NCBI GenBank assembly: GCA_045653805.1
Contig: JAZOMF010000010.1
Span: 1 to 15,098 of the forward strand
Reading direction: 5' to 3'
Length of the DNA stretch: 15,098 nt
Source of the DNA: SVTX01 sp045653805
GTDB lineage: Bacteria > Bacillota > Clostridia > Oscillospirales > CAG-272
This document shows positions 6,856-13,316 of this stretch, piece by piece. The notes beneath the pieces are model-generated. The model worked only from the letters and a program-made list of their open reading frames with translations, was not told where the DNA came from and did not search any database. Position 1 is the stretch's first letter. Each line of letters starts with the position of its first letter. The position numbers and the translations under genes were made by a program.

Positions 6856-6920
6856 ATTTTTTCATCGGGTGGAGTTGTTTTGAATATTTTAAAAATTTTT
6901 GCAATTTTTTGTCAAAACAC

Positions 6921-6949
6921 TTGCAAAATTATAATACTTGTGCTATAAT
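6921..6949 (+). promoter_or_regulatory. Promoter of gdhA
   Basis: TTGCAA (6921-6926) and TATAAT (6944-6949) are separated by 17 bp; the -10 is preceded by TGTGC. Transcription would start near 6956, giving a leader of about 100 nt. The divergent lipoprotein promoter is 65 bp away (-35 to -35). Confidence 0.8.
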
Positions 6950-6969
6950 AGGTCCATTGAATCAAGAGC

Positions 6970-7015
6970 AGATTTGCAAAATCGTGAAATTTTATCTTTT
7001 TTAAGTTGCAAATTT
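6970..7015 (+). other. Possible stem-loop in the gdhA leader
   Basis: AGATTTGCAA (6970-6979) can pair with TTGCAAATTT (7006-7015) in RNA, with one G-U pair, around a 26-nt AT-rich loop. The same TTGCAA word also occurs at 6899-6904 and in the -35 hexamer at 6921-6926. It may be a leader structure or a repeated protein-binding word, or chance in AT-rich DNA. Confidence 0.3.
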
Positions 7016-7056
7016 TACAGATCCGCCCAATTTACATAACGAAAGGAATACATATC

Positions 7057-8403
7057 ATGTCCAACTACGTTCAGAACGTTCTTGCGGATCTTATCGCAAA
7101 GAACCCCGGCGAGTCTGAGTTCCATCAGGCTGCAACAGAAATCCTTGAATCTCTCGAGGTTGTTTTCGAAAAGCACCCCGAGTATGAGGCTGCAGGTCTT
7201 CTTGAAAGATTTGTTGAGCCCGAGAGAACTATTATGTTCCGTGTGCCTTGGGTAGACGACAACGGCAAGGTTCACGTTAACAAGGGTTACAGAGTTCAGT
7301 TTAACAGCGCGATCGGTCCTTACAAGGGCGGATTCCGTTTCCATCCTACCGTAAACCTCTCCATCCTTAAGTTCTTGGGTCTTGAGCAGATTCTTAAGAA
7401 TAGCTTGACCAGCCTTCCTATCGGCGGCGGTAAGGGCGGTTCCGACTTCGATCCTTCCGGAAAGAGTGATGCGGAGATCATGAGATTCTGCCAGAGCTTT
7501 ATGAGCGAGCTTTACAGACACATCGGTCCTAACATCGATGTTCCTGCAGGTGATATCGGTGTCGGTGCGCGTGAGATCGGCTACCTCTTCGGTCAGTACA
7601 AGAGACTCCGCGGCGCATATGAGAACGGCGTTCTTACCGGTAAGGGCATTTCATACGGCGGTTCTCTCATTCGTCCCGAGGCTACCGGCTTTGGTGCAGT
7701 TTACTTCGCGCAGAAGGTGCTTGCGCACTACGGTGACACCATCGAGGGCAAGACTGTTGTTATCTCCGGCTTCGGTAACGTTGCTTGGGGTGCAGTTAAG
7801 AAGGCAACCGAGCTTGGCGCAAAGGTAGTTGCTATCTCCGGTCCCGATGGTTACATCTATGATGAGAACGGCGTTTCCACAGAGGAGAAGATCAACTTCA
7901 TGCTTCAGATGAGAGCTTCCGGCAGAAACCGCGTTCAGGACTATGCAGACAAGTTCGGCGTACCCTTCTATGCAAAGGAAAAGCCTTGGGGAATCAAGGC
8001 TGACATTCTTATGCCCTGCGCAACCCAGAACGAGGTTGGTATGGTTGAGGCACAAAGAATCGTTGCTAACGGTGTTAAGTACTACATCGAGGTATCTAAT
8101 ATGCCTACCAGCAACGAAGCGCTTAAGTACATCACCGAGAGCGGCGTGACCGTTGCTCCTTCTAAGGCAGTTAACGCGGGCGGTGTTGCAGGTTCCGCGG
8201 TTGAAATGTCCGAGAACAGCATGCGACTTTCTTGGTCTGCCGAGGAGGTTGACGCTAAGCTTAAGACTATCATGTCCAACATTCACGACAACGCTGCGGC
8301 AGCAGCTGAGGAGTACGGCTACGGCTATGACCTCTGCAAGGGCGCGAATATCGCAGGCTTTAAGAAGGTTGCCGAGGCTATGATGGCTCAGGGTATTGTT
8401 TAA
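7057..8403 (+). CDS. gdhA: Glutamate dehydrogenase, NADP-specific type
   Basis: A 448-residue hexameric-type glutamate dehydrogenase, almost the same length as Escherichia coli GdhA. It catalyses the reversible reductive amination of 2-oxoglutarate to glutamate and is a route of ammonia assimilation. Substrate-domain signatures are GPYKGGFRFHP (88-97, Lys90), LPIGGGKGGSDFDP (120-133, catalytic Lys126) and DVPAGDIGVGAREIGYLFGQYKR (161-183, Asp166). The Rossmann domain carries ISGFGNVAWGA (236-246), and the second strand ends in AISGPDGYIYD (259-269), as in NADP-linked members. Use of NADPH is inferred from this similarity. The start is set at 7057, where GAAAGGA lies nine bases upstream; an in-frame TTG at 7006 has no such site. 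The gene is monocistronic, with its own promoter and a strong terminator. Confidence 0.97.
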   Translation: MSNYVQNVLADLIAKNPGESEFHQAATEILESLEVVFEKHPEYEAAGLLERFVEPERTIMFRVPWVDDNGKVHVNKGYRVQFNSAIGPYKGGFRFHPTVNLSILKFLGLEQILKNSLTSLPIGGGKGGSDFDPSGKSDAEIMRFCQSFMSELYRHIGPNIDVPAGDIGVGAREIGYLFGQYKRLRGAYENGVLTGKGISYGGSLIRPEATGFGAVYFAQKVLAHYGDTIEGKTVVISGFGNVAWGAVKKATELGAKVVAISGPDGYIYDENGVSTEEKINFMLQMRASGRNRVQDYADKFGVPFYAKEKPWGIKADILMPCATQNEVGMVEAQRIVANGVKYYIEVSNMPTSNEALKYITESGVTVAPSKAVNAGGVAGSAVEMSENSMRLSWSAEEVDAKLKTIMSNIHDNAAAAAEEYGYGYDLCKGANIAGFKKVAEAMMAQGIV

Positions 8404-8415
8404 TTATTGTATATG

Positions 8416-8463
8416 CGAGGGGGAGGGGAAAACCTTTTGAAAAAGGTTTTCCCCTCCCCCTCG
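8416..8463 (+). terminator. Long perfect hairpin terminator after gdhA (repeat cassette copy 2)
   Basis: The arms at 8416-8438 and 8441-8463 pair perfectly over 23 bp with a GA loop, starting 12 bases after the gdhA stop. Sequence and structure closely match the hairpin after asnS. The tail at about 8468-8500 (CCTCCTCTTTCTAAAACTTT, then A-rich) also matches the tail of the asnS cassette. Confidence 0.7.
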
Positions 8464-8546
8464 CGCTCCCCCTCCTCTTTCTAAAACTTTTTGAAAAAAA
8501 GGAGATATTTTAAGGTGAAGTGCATTTTGCAGCCGAGAGAGCAGAA

Positions 8547-8586
8547 ACCAAAAGAAGCGACCTTCTGTAAGGTCGCTTCTTTTGGT
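8547..8586 (-). terminator. Terminator of the nucleotidyltransferase gene
   Basis: A perfect 18-bp stem (8547-8564 with 8569-8586) encloses a four-base loop. Read on the minus strand it begins nine bases after the nucleotidyltransferase stop codon and contains a CTTCTTTT run in its descending arm. The near-perfect symmetry could also stop transcripts arriving from gdhA. Confidence 0.8.
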
Positions 8587-8595
8587 GTTATGAGA

Positions 8596-9522
8596 TCAAC
8601 CGAAAAGCTTTTCGGAGTATACGCCGTCAGCAATAAGCTGCTTGAAGGACTCGATAACGTAGTCCTTATCTTCCTTGTAGGTTACGCCGAACCACTTGTC
8701 GGTGGTCTTGAGGACCTTAACGGTTGCGGTACCCTCCTTAAGCATATCACCGATAACGGTGGGGAGGAGGTACTCTGCCTTCATCTCGGTAGCATGACCT
8801 GCCGCGAGGAAGTCGATAAAGCCCTGCTCAAGTCTGTCGATAAATGCGGGTGTAAACGCCCACATGTTCATGGAAACGAGGCTCTCGGGAGAAATGGGAC
8901 GCTTTGAACCGTCCTTTTCTTCAACGTATGCGCCGCCGTTACCGTCCTTGTATATGTTAGAGGTTTCAACGATGCTTGCAAGGTTGCCTTCTGCATCAAC
9001 GGTGCAAACCCCACGGGTTACGCTTCCGTTGTCGGAAAGAGTGTTGCCGAGAATAAATCCGGGCATTGCGATGTCGAGAACGTCGGTCTTTTCGGTGTCC
9101 ATGCGGTTTACAAGGTAGTCGTGCATCTTAACGTATGCGTCCTTGCCGTAGTAGTCGTCTGCATTGATAACCATAGCGGGGGTGTCTACAATGCCCTTGC
9201 AAGCAAGAACTGCGTGACCGGTACCCCAGGGCTTGGTTCTGCCTTCGGGATTCTTGAATCCGCCGGGGAGATTGTCAACCTCCTGGAATGCATAGGAGCA
9301 GGGGCAGATCTTTTCGATTCTGTTGCCGATGATCTCTCTGAAATCAGCCTCAAGATCCTTGCGGATGATAAAGCAAACCTGGTTAAAGCCTGCCTCGAGA
9401 GCATCGTGGATGGAGTAGTCCATGATGATCTCACCGGAGGGGCCAACGGGAGCTAACTGCTTGATGCCGCCGCCAAAGCGAGAGCCGATACCTGCCGCCA
9501 TAATAATAAGAGTGGTTTCCAT
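8596..9522 (-). CDS. Sugar-phosphate nucleotidyltransferase (NTP_transferase family)
   Basis: A 308-residue protein with the nucleotidyltransferase fold that makes NDP-sugars from NTP and a sugar 1-phosphate. The N-terminal signature is IIMAAGIGSRFGGGIKQLAPVGPSG (6-30), the G-x-G-x-R-(x)-G-x-x-K pyrophosphorylase loop. KPWGTGHAVLAC (97-108) and the metal-binding INADDYYG (119-126) follow, as in glucose-1-phosphate uridylyl- and thymidylyltransferases. The sugar and base cannot be assigned from sequence. The start is the ATG at 9520-9522, with GAGGTG six bases upstream; an in-frame GTG at 9531 is part of that ribosome binding site itself. It is a single-gene unit with its own promoter and terminator, next to genes with no evident role in sugar-nucleotide metabolism. 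Confidence 0.9.
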   Translation of the reverse strand: METTLIIMAAGIGSRFGGGIKQLAPVGPSGEIIMDYSIHDALEAGFNQVCFIIRKDLEADFREIIGNRIEKICPCSYAFQEVDNLPGGFKNPEGRTKPWGTGHAVLACKGIVDTPAMVINADDYYGKDAYVKMHDYLVNRMDTEKTDVLDIAMPGFILGNTLSDNGSVTRGVCTVDAEGNLASIVETSNIYKDGNGGAYVEEKDGSKRPISPESLVSMNMWAFTPAFIDRLEQGFIDFLAAGHATEMKAEYLLPTVIGDMLKEGTATVKVLKTTDKWFGVTYKEDKDYVIESFKQLIADGVYSEKLFG

Positions 9523-9556
9523 GTTTTTCACCTCATTGATGATTTATTTACAATTT

Positions 9557-9585
9557 ATTTTATCACAAAATCCTTGTGCCGTCAA
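9557..9585 (-). promoter_or_regulatory. Promoter of the nucleotidyltransferase gene
   Basis: On the minus strand TTGACG (9580-9585) and TAAAAT (9557-9562) are separated by 17 bp with an extended -10, TGTGATAAAAT. Fourteen bases around the -10 (9557-9570) are identical to those at 10047-10060 in the HIT-gene promoter. Confidence 0.82.
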
Positions 9586-9616
9586 TACAAAACGTCTCTT
9601 TAAAATGGACAAAAGC

Positions 9617-9629
9617 GGCATTTTATGCC
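9617..9629 (-). terminator. Weak hairpin at the end of the HIT gene
   Basis: GGCAT (9617-9621) pairs with ATGCC (9625-9629) around a three-base loop; on the minus strand it is followed by GCTTTTGTCC. It overlaps the stop codon of the HIT gene. The five-base stem is short, so the call is tentative, but no better terminator lies between the two genes. Confidence 0.3.
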
Positions 9630-9961
9630 ATATTTTCGGACAACTTGTTGCCTCCGAGAATATGAAAGTGGATGTGCTTAACCGATTGGCATCCATCCTC
9701 GCCGATGTTTGTTATCACGCGGTATCCGTTGGCGAGACCGCAAGATGCGGCAACCTTGGGAACCGCCTCGAAAACCGCCTGAACGTGGCAGGAATTTTCG
9801 GGTGTGATAGCATCGGCAGACTCGATGTGGCACTTGGGCACGATAAGTACGTGAACAGGCGCTTGGGGAGCTATATCCTTGAAAGCGAATACCTTTTCGT
9901 CTTCGTAGACCTTTGCGGAGGGGATCTCTCCCGCGATTATTTTACAAAACAAGCAAGACAT
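9623..9961 (-). CDS. HIT-family purine nucleoside phosphoramidase-like protein (HinT type)
   Basis: A 112-residue histidine-triad protein. HinT-type enzymes hydrolyse adenosine phosphoramidates and aminoacyl-adenylates; the physiological substrate is generally unclear. The triad is in KHIHFHILGG (95-104: His96, His98, His100), preceded by NIGEDGCQSV (85-94), and the N-terminal CLFCKIIAGEIPSAKVYED (3-21) is the usual beginning of the family, with CxxC (Cys3, Cys6), a possible metal site. VHVLIVPKCHI (36-46) supplies the conserved fourth histidine region. The start at 9961 follows AAGGAGAT closely; the reading frame stays open further upstream to 10075, but that region includes the promoter. 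It has a separate promoter that faces the one of the FkbM gene. Confidence 0.94.
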   Translation of the reverse strand: MSCLFCKIIAGEIPSAKVYEDEKVFAFKDIAPQAPVHVLIVPKCHIESADAITPENSCHVQAVFEAVPKVAASCGLANGYRVITNIGEDGCQSVKHIHFHILGGNKLSENMA

Positions 9962-9992
9962 TTTTTTAAAATCTCCTTTTTCTTTAAAAATC

Positions 9993-10021
9993 TTTACAAA
10001 GCAGCCCTTGTATGTTATAAT
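9993..10021 (+). promoter_or_regulatory. Promoter of the FkbM methyltransferase gene
   Basis: TTTACA (9993-9998) and TATAAT (10016-10021) are separated by 17 bp, with an extended -10 (TGTTATAAT). Transcription would start near 10028, within the leader of the divergent HIT-gene transcript and just before its start point. Confidence 0.72.
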
Positions 10022-10046
10022 GAAGTAGGAGCGGTGCTTTGATTTG

Positions 10047-10075
10047 ATTTTATCACAAAAACCGCGCAATGTCAA
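10047..10075 (-). promoter_or_regulatory. Promoter of the HIT-family gene
   Basis: On the minus strand TTGACA (10070-10075) and TAAAAT (10047-10052) are separated by 17 bp, with the extended -10 TGTGATAAAAT. Transcription would start near 10040 and run leftwards over the FkbM promoter, so the two promoters face one another. Confidence 0.82.
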
Positions 10076-10092
10076 TGATTTTGGGAGCTATT

Positions 10093-11202
10093 ATGCTTAA
10101 ACTTAGAGATGTTTGGACTTATCTGCAAAACACAGACAAGAAAATAGTGATGTACGGCATGGGAAACGGCGCGGACAAGATACTCAACATCTGCGAGAGC
10201 TACGGAGTCGAGGTCTGCGATTTTTTTGCAAGTGACGGATTCGTGAGAGGACATCTTTTCCACGGGAAGAGAGTGTTGTCCTATTCAGAGGCTTGCGAAA
10301 AGTACGGCAGAGAAAATATGATAGTTCTCCTATCATTTGCGTCCAGTTTGCCCGATGTGCTTGCCAACATTTACAGAATTGCCGAGGAGTGCGAGCTTTA
10401 TGCACCCGACGTTCCTGTGTCTGGAGAAAACCTTTTCTGCACCGAGTTTTTTGAAGAGAATGAGGGCAATATCAGGCGCGTGAGAGACCTGCTTTGCGAT
10501 GAAGAATCGAGAAGAGTTTACGATAGTGTGATAGATTTCAAGCTATCCGGCGACGTTAAGCTTTTGAGGGAAACCCATTGTGATTTTTCGGAGGTCTACC
10601 GCTTGCTGGGGGCTGAAAAATTTGAAAGAATAGCCGATCTCGGAGCTTATAATGGCGACACCTTGCGAGAGATTTCACCATTCGCTCCCAATCTTGAGAG
10701 CGCAATAGCCTTTGAGCCCGATAGGAGAAATCACAAAAAGCTTTCAGAATATGCCGAGGGCGAGGAGCGGTTTAAAATAACCCCCGTTAAAGCTGCGGCG
10801 TGGTCGGGCAAGGATGTTTTGCTTTTCGACGGCAGCGGAAACCGAAACTCCACCCTTATTTCGGCAGGAATAGAGGTGAACCGTCCGCCAAAGACCGTCG
10901 AGGTGGACGCTGAGTCGCTTGATAATGTTCTTGGCGGTGAGAGGGTGGATTATATTAAATTTGACGTTGAGGGAGCGGAAAAAGAGGCGATAGAGGGGGC
11001 TTTTGAGACGATTGAAAAGTATCGCCCGGCGCTCATGATATCGCTTTATCATCGAAGTGAGGACGTGTTTGCTCTGCCTCTTATGATACACGAAAAATTT
11101 CCCGACTACAAGTTTTATATACGTCGCCGAGAGTATGTTCCCGCGTGGGATATGGTACTTGTGGCGATAAGCGATAAAAATGCAGCATTGAAGAAAGGAT
11201 AA
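10093..11202 (+). CDS. FkbM-family methyltransferase with N-terminal Rossmann-like domain
   Basis: A 369-residue two-part protein. The N-terminal region (about 15-110) begins KKIVMYGMGNGADKILNICESYGVEVCDFFASD, a glycine-rich Rossmann-like beta-alpha unit, and resembles the sugar-nucleotide-sensing or dehydrogenase-like domains often found beside glycosylation enzymes. The C-terminal region (about 175-360) is an FkbM-type SAM-dependent methyltransferase: ERIADLGAYNGDT (178-190, SAM-binding loop), AIAFEPDRRNHKKL (204-217), and ESLDNVLGGERVDYIKFDVEGAEKEAIEGA (274-303), the family hallmark. FkbM enzymes O-methylate natural products, sugars or glycans; the substrate here is unknown. The start at 10093 has GGGAG five bases upstream; earlier in-frame ATGs at 10069 and 10075 lack a site. 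The next gene begins five bases after the stop. Confidence 0.88.
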   Translation: MLKLRDVWTYLQNTDKKIVMYGMGNGADKILNICESYGVEVCDFFASDGFVRGHLFHGKRVLSYSEACEKYGRENMIVLLSFASSLPDVLANIYRIAEECELYAPDVPVSGENLFCTEFFEENEGNIRRVRDLLCDEESRRVYDSVIDFKLSGDVKLLRETHCDFSEVYRLLGAEKFERIADLGAYNGDTLREISPFAPNLESAIAFEPDRRNHKKLSEYAEGEERFKITPVKAAAWSGKDVLLFDGSGNRNSTLISAGIEVNRPPKTVEVDAESLDNVLGGERVDYIKFDVEGAEKEAIEGAFETIEKYRPALMISLYHRSEDVFALPLMIHEKFPDYKFYIRRREYVPAWDMVLVAISDKNAALKKG

Positions 11203-11207
11203 GGAAT

Positions 11208-11969
11208 ATGAAAAAGATAGCAATAGTTACGGGCGCATCCTCCGGTATGGGTCGCGATTTCGTTAAGATGATAGATATGATCGAGGATTGCCAAGAGATC
11301 TGGGTAATTGCCAGAAGACGCGAAAAGCTTGAGGAGATCAAGAGCGAGAACGGCAAGGTCATTCGCCCCATAGAGCTTGACCTCTCCAAAAACGAGTGTA
11401 TCAGCGAATACGGCAAGCTGCTTGAAAAAGCAAAGGCAGAGGTCGTTGCCCTTGTAAATGCGGCAGGCTTTGGCAAGTTCGGTAATTTTGAGGACATTCC
11501 TCTTGAGGAGCAGATGAATATGATAGACCTCAACTGCAAGGCGCTTATGGCGGTGACCTATCTTACTTTGCCATATATGCCCGAGGGAAGCCACGTTTAT
11601 CAGCTTGGCTCGCAGTCATCCTTCCAGCCCGTGCCTTATCTTACTACTTATGGCGCAACCAAGGCTTTTGTCGTATCCTTTACCCGCGCGCTCAACAAGG
11701 AGCTTGAAAAGAGAAAGATCAAGCTGATCGCGGTGTGTCCCGGTTGGGTCAAGACCGAGTTCTTTGACAGAGCGGTGCATGACGATACCATTTCCTATTA
11801 CAGCAAGTTCTACGAGTCCAAGGACGTAGTAAACAAGGCGGTCAAGGATATGTATAGAGGTAAGGACGTGTCGGTTCACGGAGGCCTTATTAATTGGCAG
11901 AGATTCTTGGCGAAGATATTGCCCCATAAGATGGTTATGAAGATTTGGTGTAATCAGCAGAATAAGTGA
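11208..11969 (+). CDS. Short-chain dehydrogenase/reductase (SDR family)
   Basis: A 253-residue classical SDR, an NAD(P)(H)-dependent oxidoreductase. The cofactor loop is TGASSGMG (8-15), NAAG is at 84-87, and the catalytic residues are Ser135, Tyr148 and Lys152 in GSQSSFQPVPYLTTYGATK, with the normal 13-residue spacing from Ser to Tyr. PGWVKTEF (178-185) is the usual segment after the active site. The arginines after the second strand (VIARRREKL) suggest NADPH preference, as inference. The C-terminus has a basic, partly hydrophobic tail (NWQRFLAKILPHKMVMKIW) that could be a membrane-associating helix. The substrate is unknown. It lies five bases after the FkbM gene and shares its transcript; AAGGATAAGGA precedes the ATG. 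Confidence 0.93.
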   Translation: MKKIAIVTGASSGMGRDFVKMIDMIEDCQEIWVIARRREKLEEIKSENGKVIRPIELDLSKNECISEYGKLLEKAKAEVVALVNAAGFGKFGNFEDIPLEEQMNMIDLNCKALMAVTYLTLPYMPEGSHVYQLGSQSSFQPVPYLTTYGATKAFVVSFTRALNKELEKRKIKLIAVCPGWVKTEFFDRAVHDDTISYYSKFYESKDVVNKAVKDMYRGKDVSVHGGLINWQRFLAKILPHKMVMKIWCNQQNK

Positions 11970-11983
11970 TTGAATTTTGATGT

Positions 11984-12009
11984 AAAAGGACGCCCGAGGG
12001 CGTCCTTTT
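11984..12009 (+). terminator. Intrinsic terminator after the FkbM-SDR unit
   Basis: AAAAGGACGCCC (11984-11995) pairs with GGGCGTCCTTTT (11998-12009); realistically the loop is CGAG, giving an 11-bp stem. A run of five T residues ends the structure on the plus strand. It starts 14 bases after the SDR stop. Confidence 0.9.
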
Positions 12010-12029
12010 TGTGTGATGAATTGATGTTT

Positions 12030-12480
12030 AGCGGTGACTTCGCGGCGAAGCCTGTTTGAAAGTTTTGCTCGAGCTTTTTCAAAAGCTCGTCGGAGCCGCC
12101 GCGATCGGCGGTCGCGCCTCGCAAGGCGCGAAACTCCCTTACCGTTTGAAAGCGCCACAGAGGGGTGAATGACAGCCCGCCGGCGAGGCAGAGGGGAGGA
12201 CCGCTTGCGGTGGGAGTACTTCGCCTTGGCGAAGTGAAGAATCGCACAAGTGGGGGGTTCCCCTGATCCCATAAGCACTTTTTAAATTGCTTTCCGCTTT
12301 TCTTTTGTTACCGCAGGCGCAAAATGAAAACTGCTTCGCTACGCTCAGCGCGGAGCCGCAAGCGGCATCCTGCTAGCAAAAGAAAACGCCGCAAAAGAGA
12401 TTTCGCCGTGCGCGGCGACCAACGCTCCGCGCGTTGGATCAGCGGTCGCTTTTTGAAAAAAGCGACAGAAAAACTTTTAC
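12030..12480. repeat. Array of GC-rich palindromes (intergenic repeat element, no gene)
   Basis: This block fills most of the 635-bp gap between genes. At least ten perfect hairpins are present: 12038-12050, 12070-12089, 12096-12111, 12113-12130, 12201-12210, 12218-12235, 12355-12366, 12404-12417, 12419-12437 and 12445-12466. Most have loops of only one to five bases (TT, AA, GA, TC, CGAT, CGCA), with stems of four to ten pairs. The GC content is far above that of other intergenic DNA here. Open frames crossing it have low-complexity arginine/serine-rich translations and no plausible ribosome binding site. Similar small hairpins occur at 4542-4600. It looks like a composite of REP-like repeats or one structured repeat; function unknown. 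Confidence 0.7.
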
Positions 12481-12570
12481 AAGCTGCGCTTAACCGTTCG
12501 CTAAATTGCAATTTATTTACCAAAAACAAATTTGTGCAAAAAAAGTATAGAAATTTTCCAAAATTCGTGG

Positions 12571-12576
12571 TAAAAT
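12571..12576 (+). promoter_or_regulatory. Probable promoter of the SDR-AraC-oxidoreductase operon (extended -10)
   Basis: TAAAAT at 12571-12576 is preceded by TGG, an extended -10 element. The hexamer 17 bp upstream (TAGAAA) is a poor -35, which extended -10 promoters tolerate. A weak -35 also fits a promoter needing activation, for example by the AraC-family protein encoded in the operon. Confidence 0.5.
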
Positions 12577-12604
12577 AAAGTTATCTACTACGGAGGTAAA
12601 TATT

Positions 12605-13309
12605 ATGAGTAAAACAGTAATTATCACCGGCGGAACTTCGGGCTACGGCTTAGCAACCGCAAAGGTCTTCAAAAACGCGGGCTACACCACCCTTATCACC
12701 GGCAGAGATCTTTCAAGACTTGAAAAAGCGCAAAAGGAATCGGGCGCAGACTATATTTTCGTTCAGGATGTAAAAAGCTACGACGGCTGGGTCGAGCTAA
12801 AAAAATATTCCGACGAAAATCTCGGTCAGCTTGACGTTCTCGTCAACAATGCGGGCGGCGGCATCGCCATCCGTCCTATCGAGGAGCATACCAAGGAGAC
12901 CATCGACGAGATCCTCGCTCTTAACCTTAACAGCGTTATGTATGCTTCTCAGATCTTCGCGGCTGATATGAAAAAGCGCGGTTCGGGTACTATCATCAAC
13001 ATCGCGTCGGTCTGCGCTACCCACTCATGGGCTGATTGGTCGGTATATGCGGCGGCAAAGGCAGGCGTTCTCAACTTCACAAAGGGTCTTCAGACCGAGC
13101 TTCAGCCACACGGCGTCCGCGCAAGCTGTGTAATCCCCGCGTCGGCAAGCACTAACTTCCAGTCATCTGCTTCCCTTGGCGAGACTAACGATTCGCTTCA
13201 GACCGAAGACATCGCATCCACCGTTCTTTTCGTAGCGGAAATGCCCGCGCGCGCTATCGTCGAGGACGTGACCGTTTGGGGAATGAGCCAGGCTGTTCAG
13301 CCGCTTTAA
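12605..13309 (+). CDS. Short-chain dehydrogenase/reductase (SDR family), operon gene 1
   Basis: A 234-residue classical SDR unlike the first one in detail. The cofactor loop is TGGTSGYG (8-15), NNAG is at 81-84, and the catalytic residues are Ser135, Tyr148 and Lys152 in IASVCATHSWADWSVYAAAK. The usual PG after the active site is changed to PASAS (178-182), while the following TNF keeps the common T-x-F/M pattern. LITGRDLSRL suggests NADP binding through Arg34, as inference. The substrate is unknown; the family covers sugar, steroid, polyol and 3-oxoacyl substrates. GGAGGT lies seven bases before the ATG. It is the first gene of an operon with an AraC regulator (7-bp gap) and an FAD oxidoreductase. 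Confidence 0.93.
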   Translation: MSKTVIITGGTSGYGLATAKVFKNAGYTTLITGRDLSRLEKAQKESGADYIFVQDVKSYDGWVELKKYSDENLGQLDVLVNNAGGGIAIRPIEEHTKETIDEILALNLNSVMYASQIFAADMKKRGSGTIINIASVCATHSWADWSVYAAAKAGVLNFTKGLQTELQPHGVRASCVIPASASTNFQSSASLGETNDSLQTEDIASTVLFVAEMPARAIVEDVTVWGMSQAVQPL

Positions 13310-13316
13310 GAAAGCT

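Noticed and set aside
7651..8286. A 211-codon open frame on the minus strand
   Set aside because: Antisense to gdhA, with no ribosome binding site or family resemblance.
9962..10075. N-terminal extension of the HIT protein
   Set aside because: The frame is open but includes the promoter at 10047-10075; AAGGAGAT and the family's usual N-terminus place the start at 9961.
11616..12278. Minus-strand open frames across the SDR end and hairpin array
   Set aside because: They join antisense of a real gene to repeat sequence and have no domain.
12030..12480. CRISPR array
   Set aside because: The palindromes differ in sequence and spacing; there are no regular direct repeats with unique spacers and no cas genes.
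12324..12578. An 84-codon Arg/Lys-rich open frame
   Set aside because: It translates the palindromic repeat block, has no ribosome binding site and contains the operon promoter region at its end.
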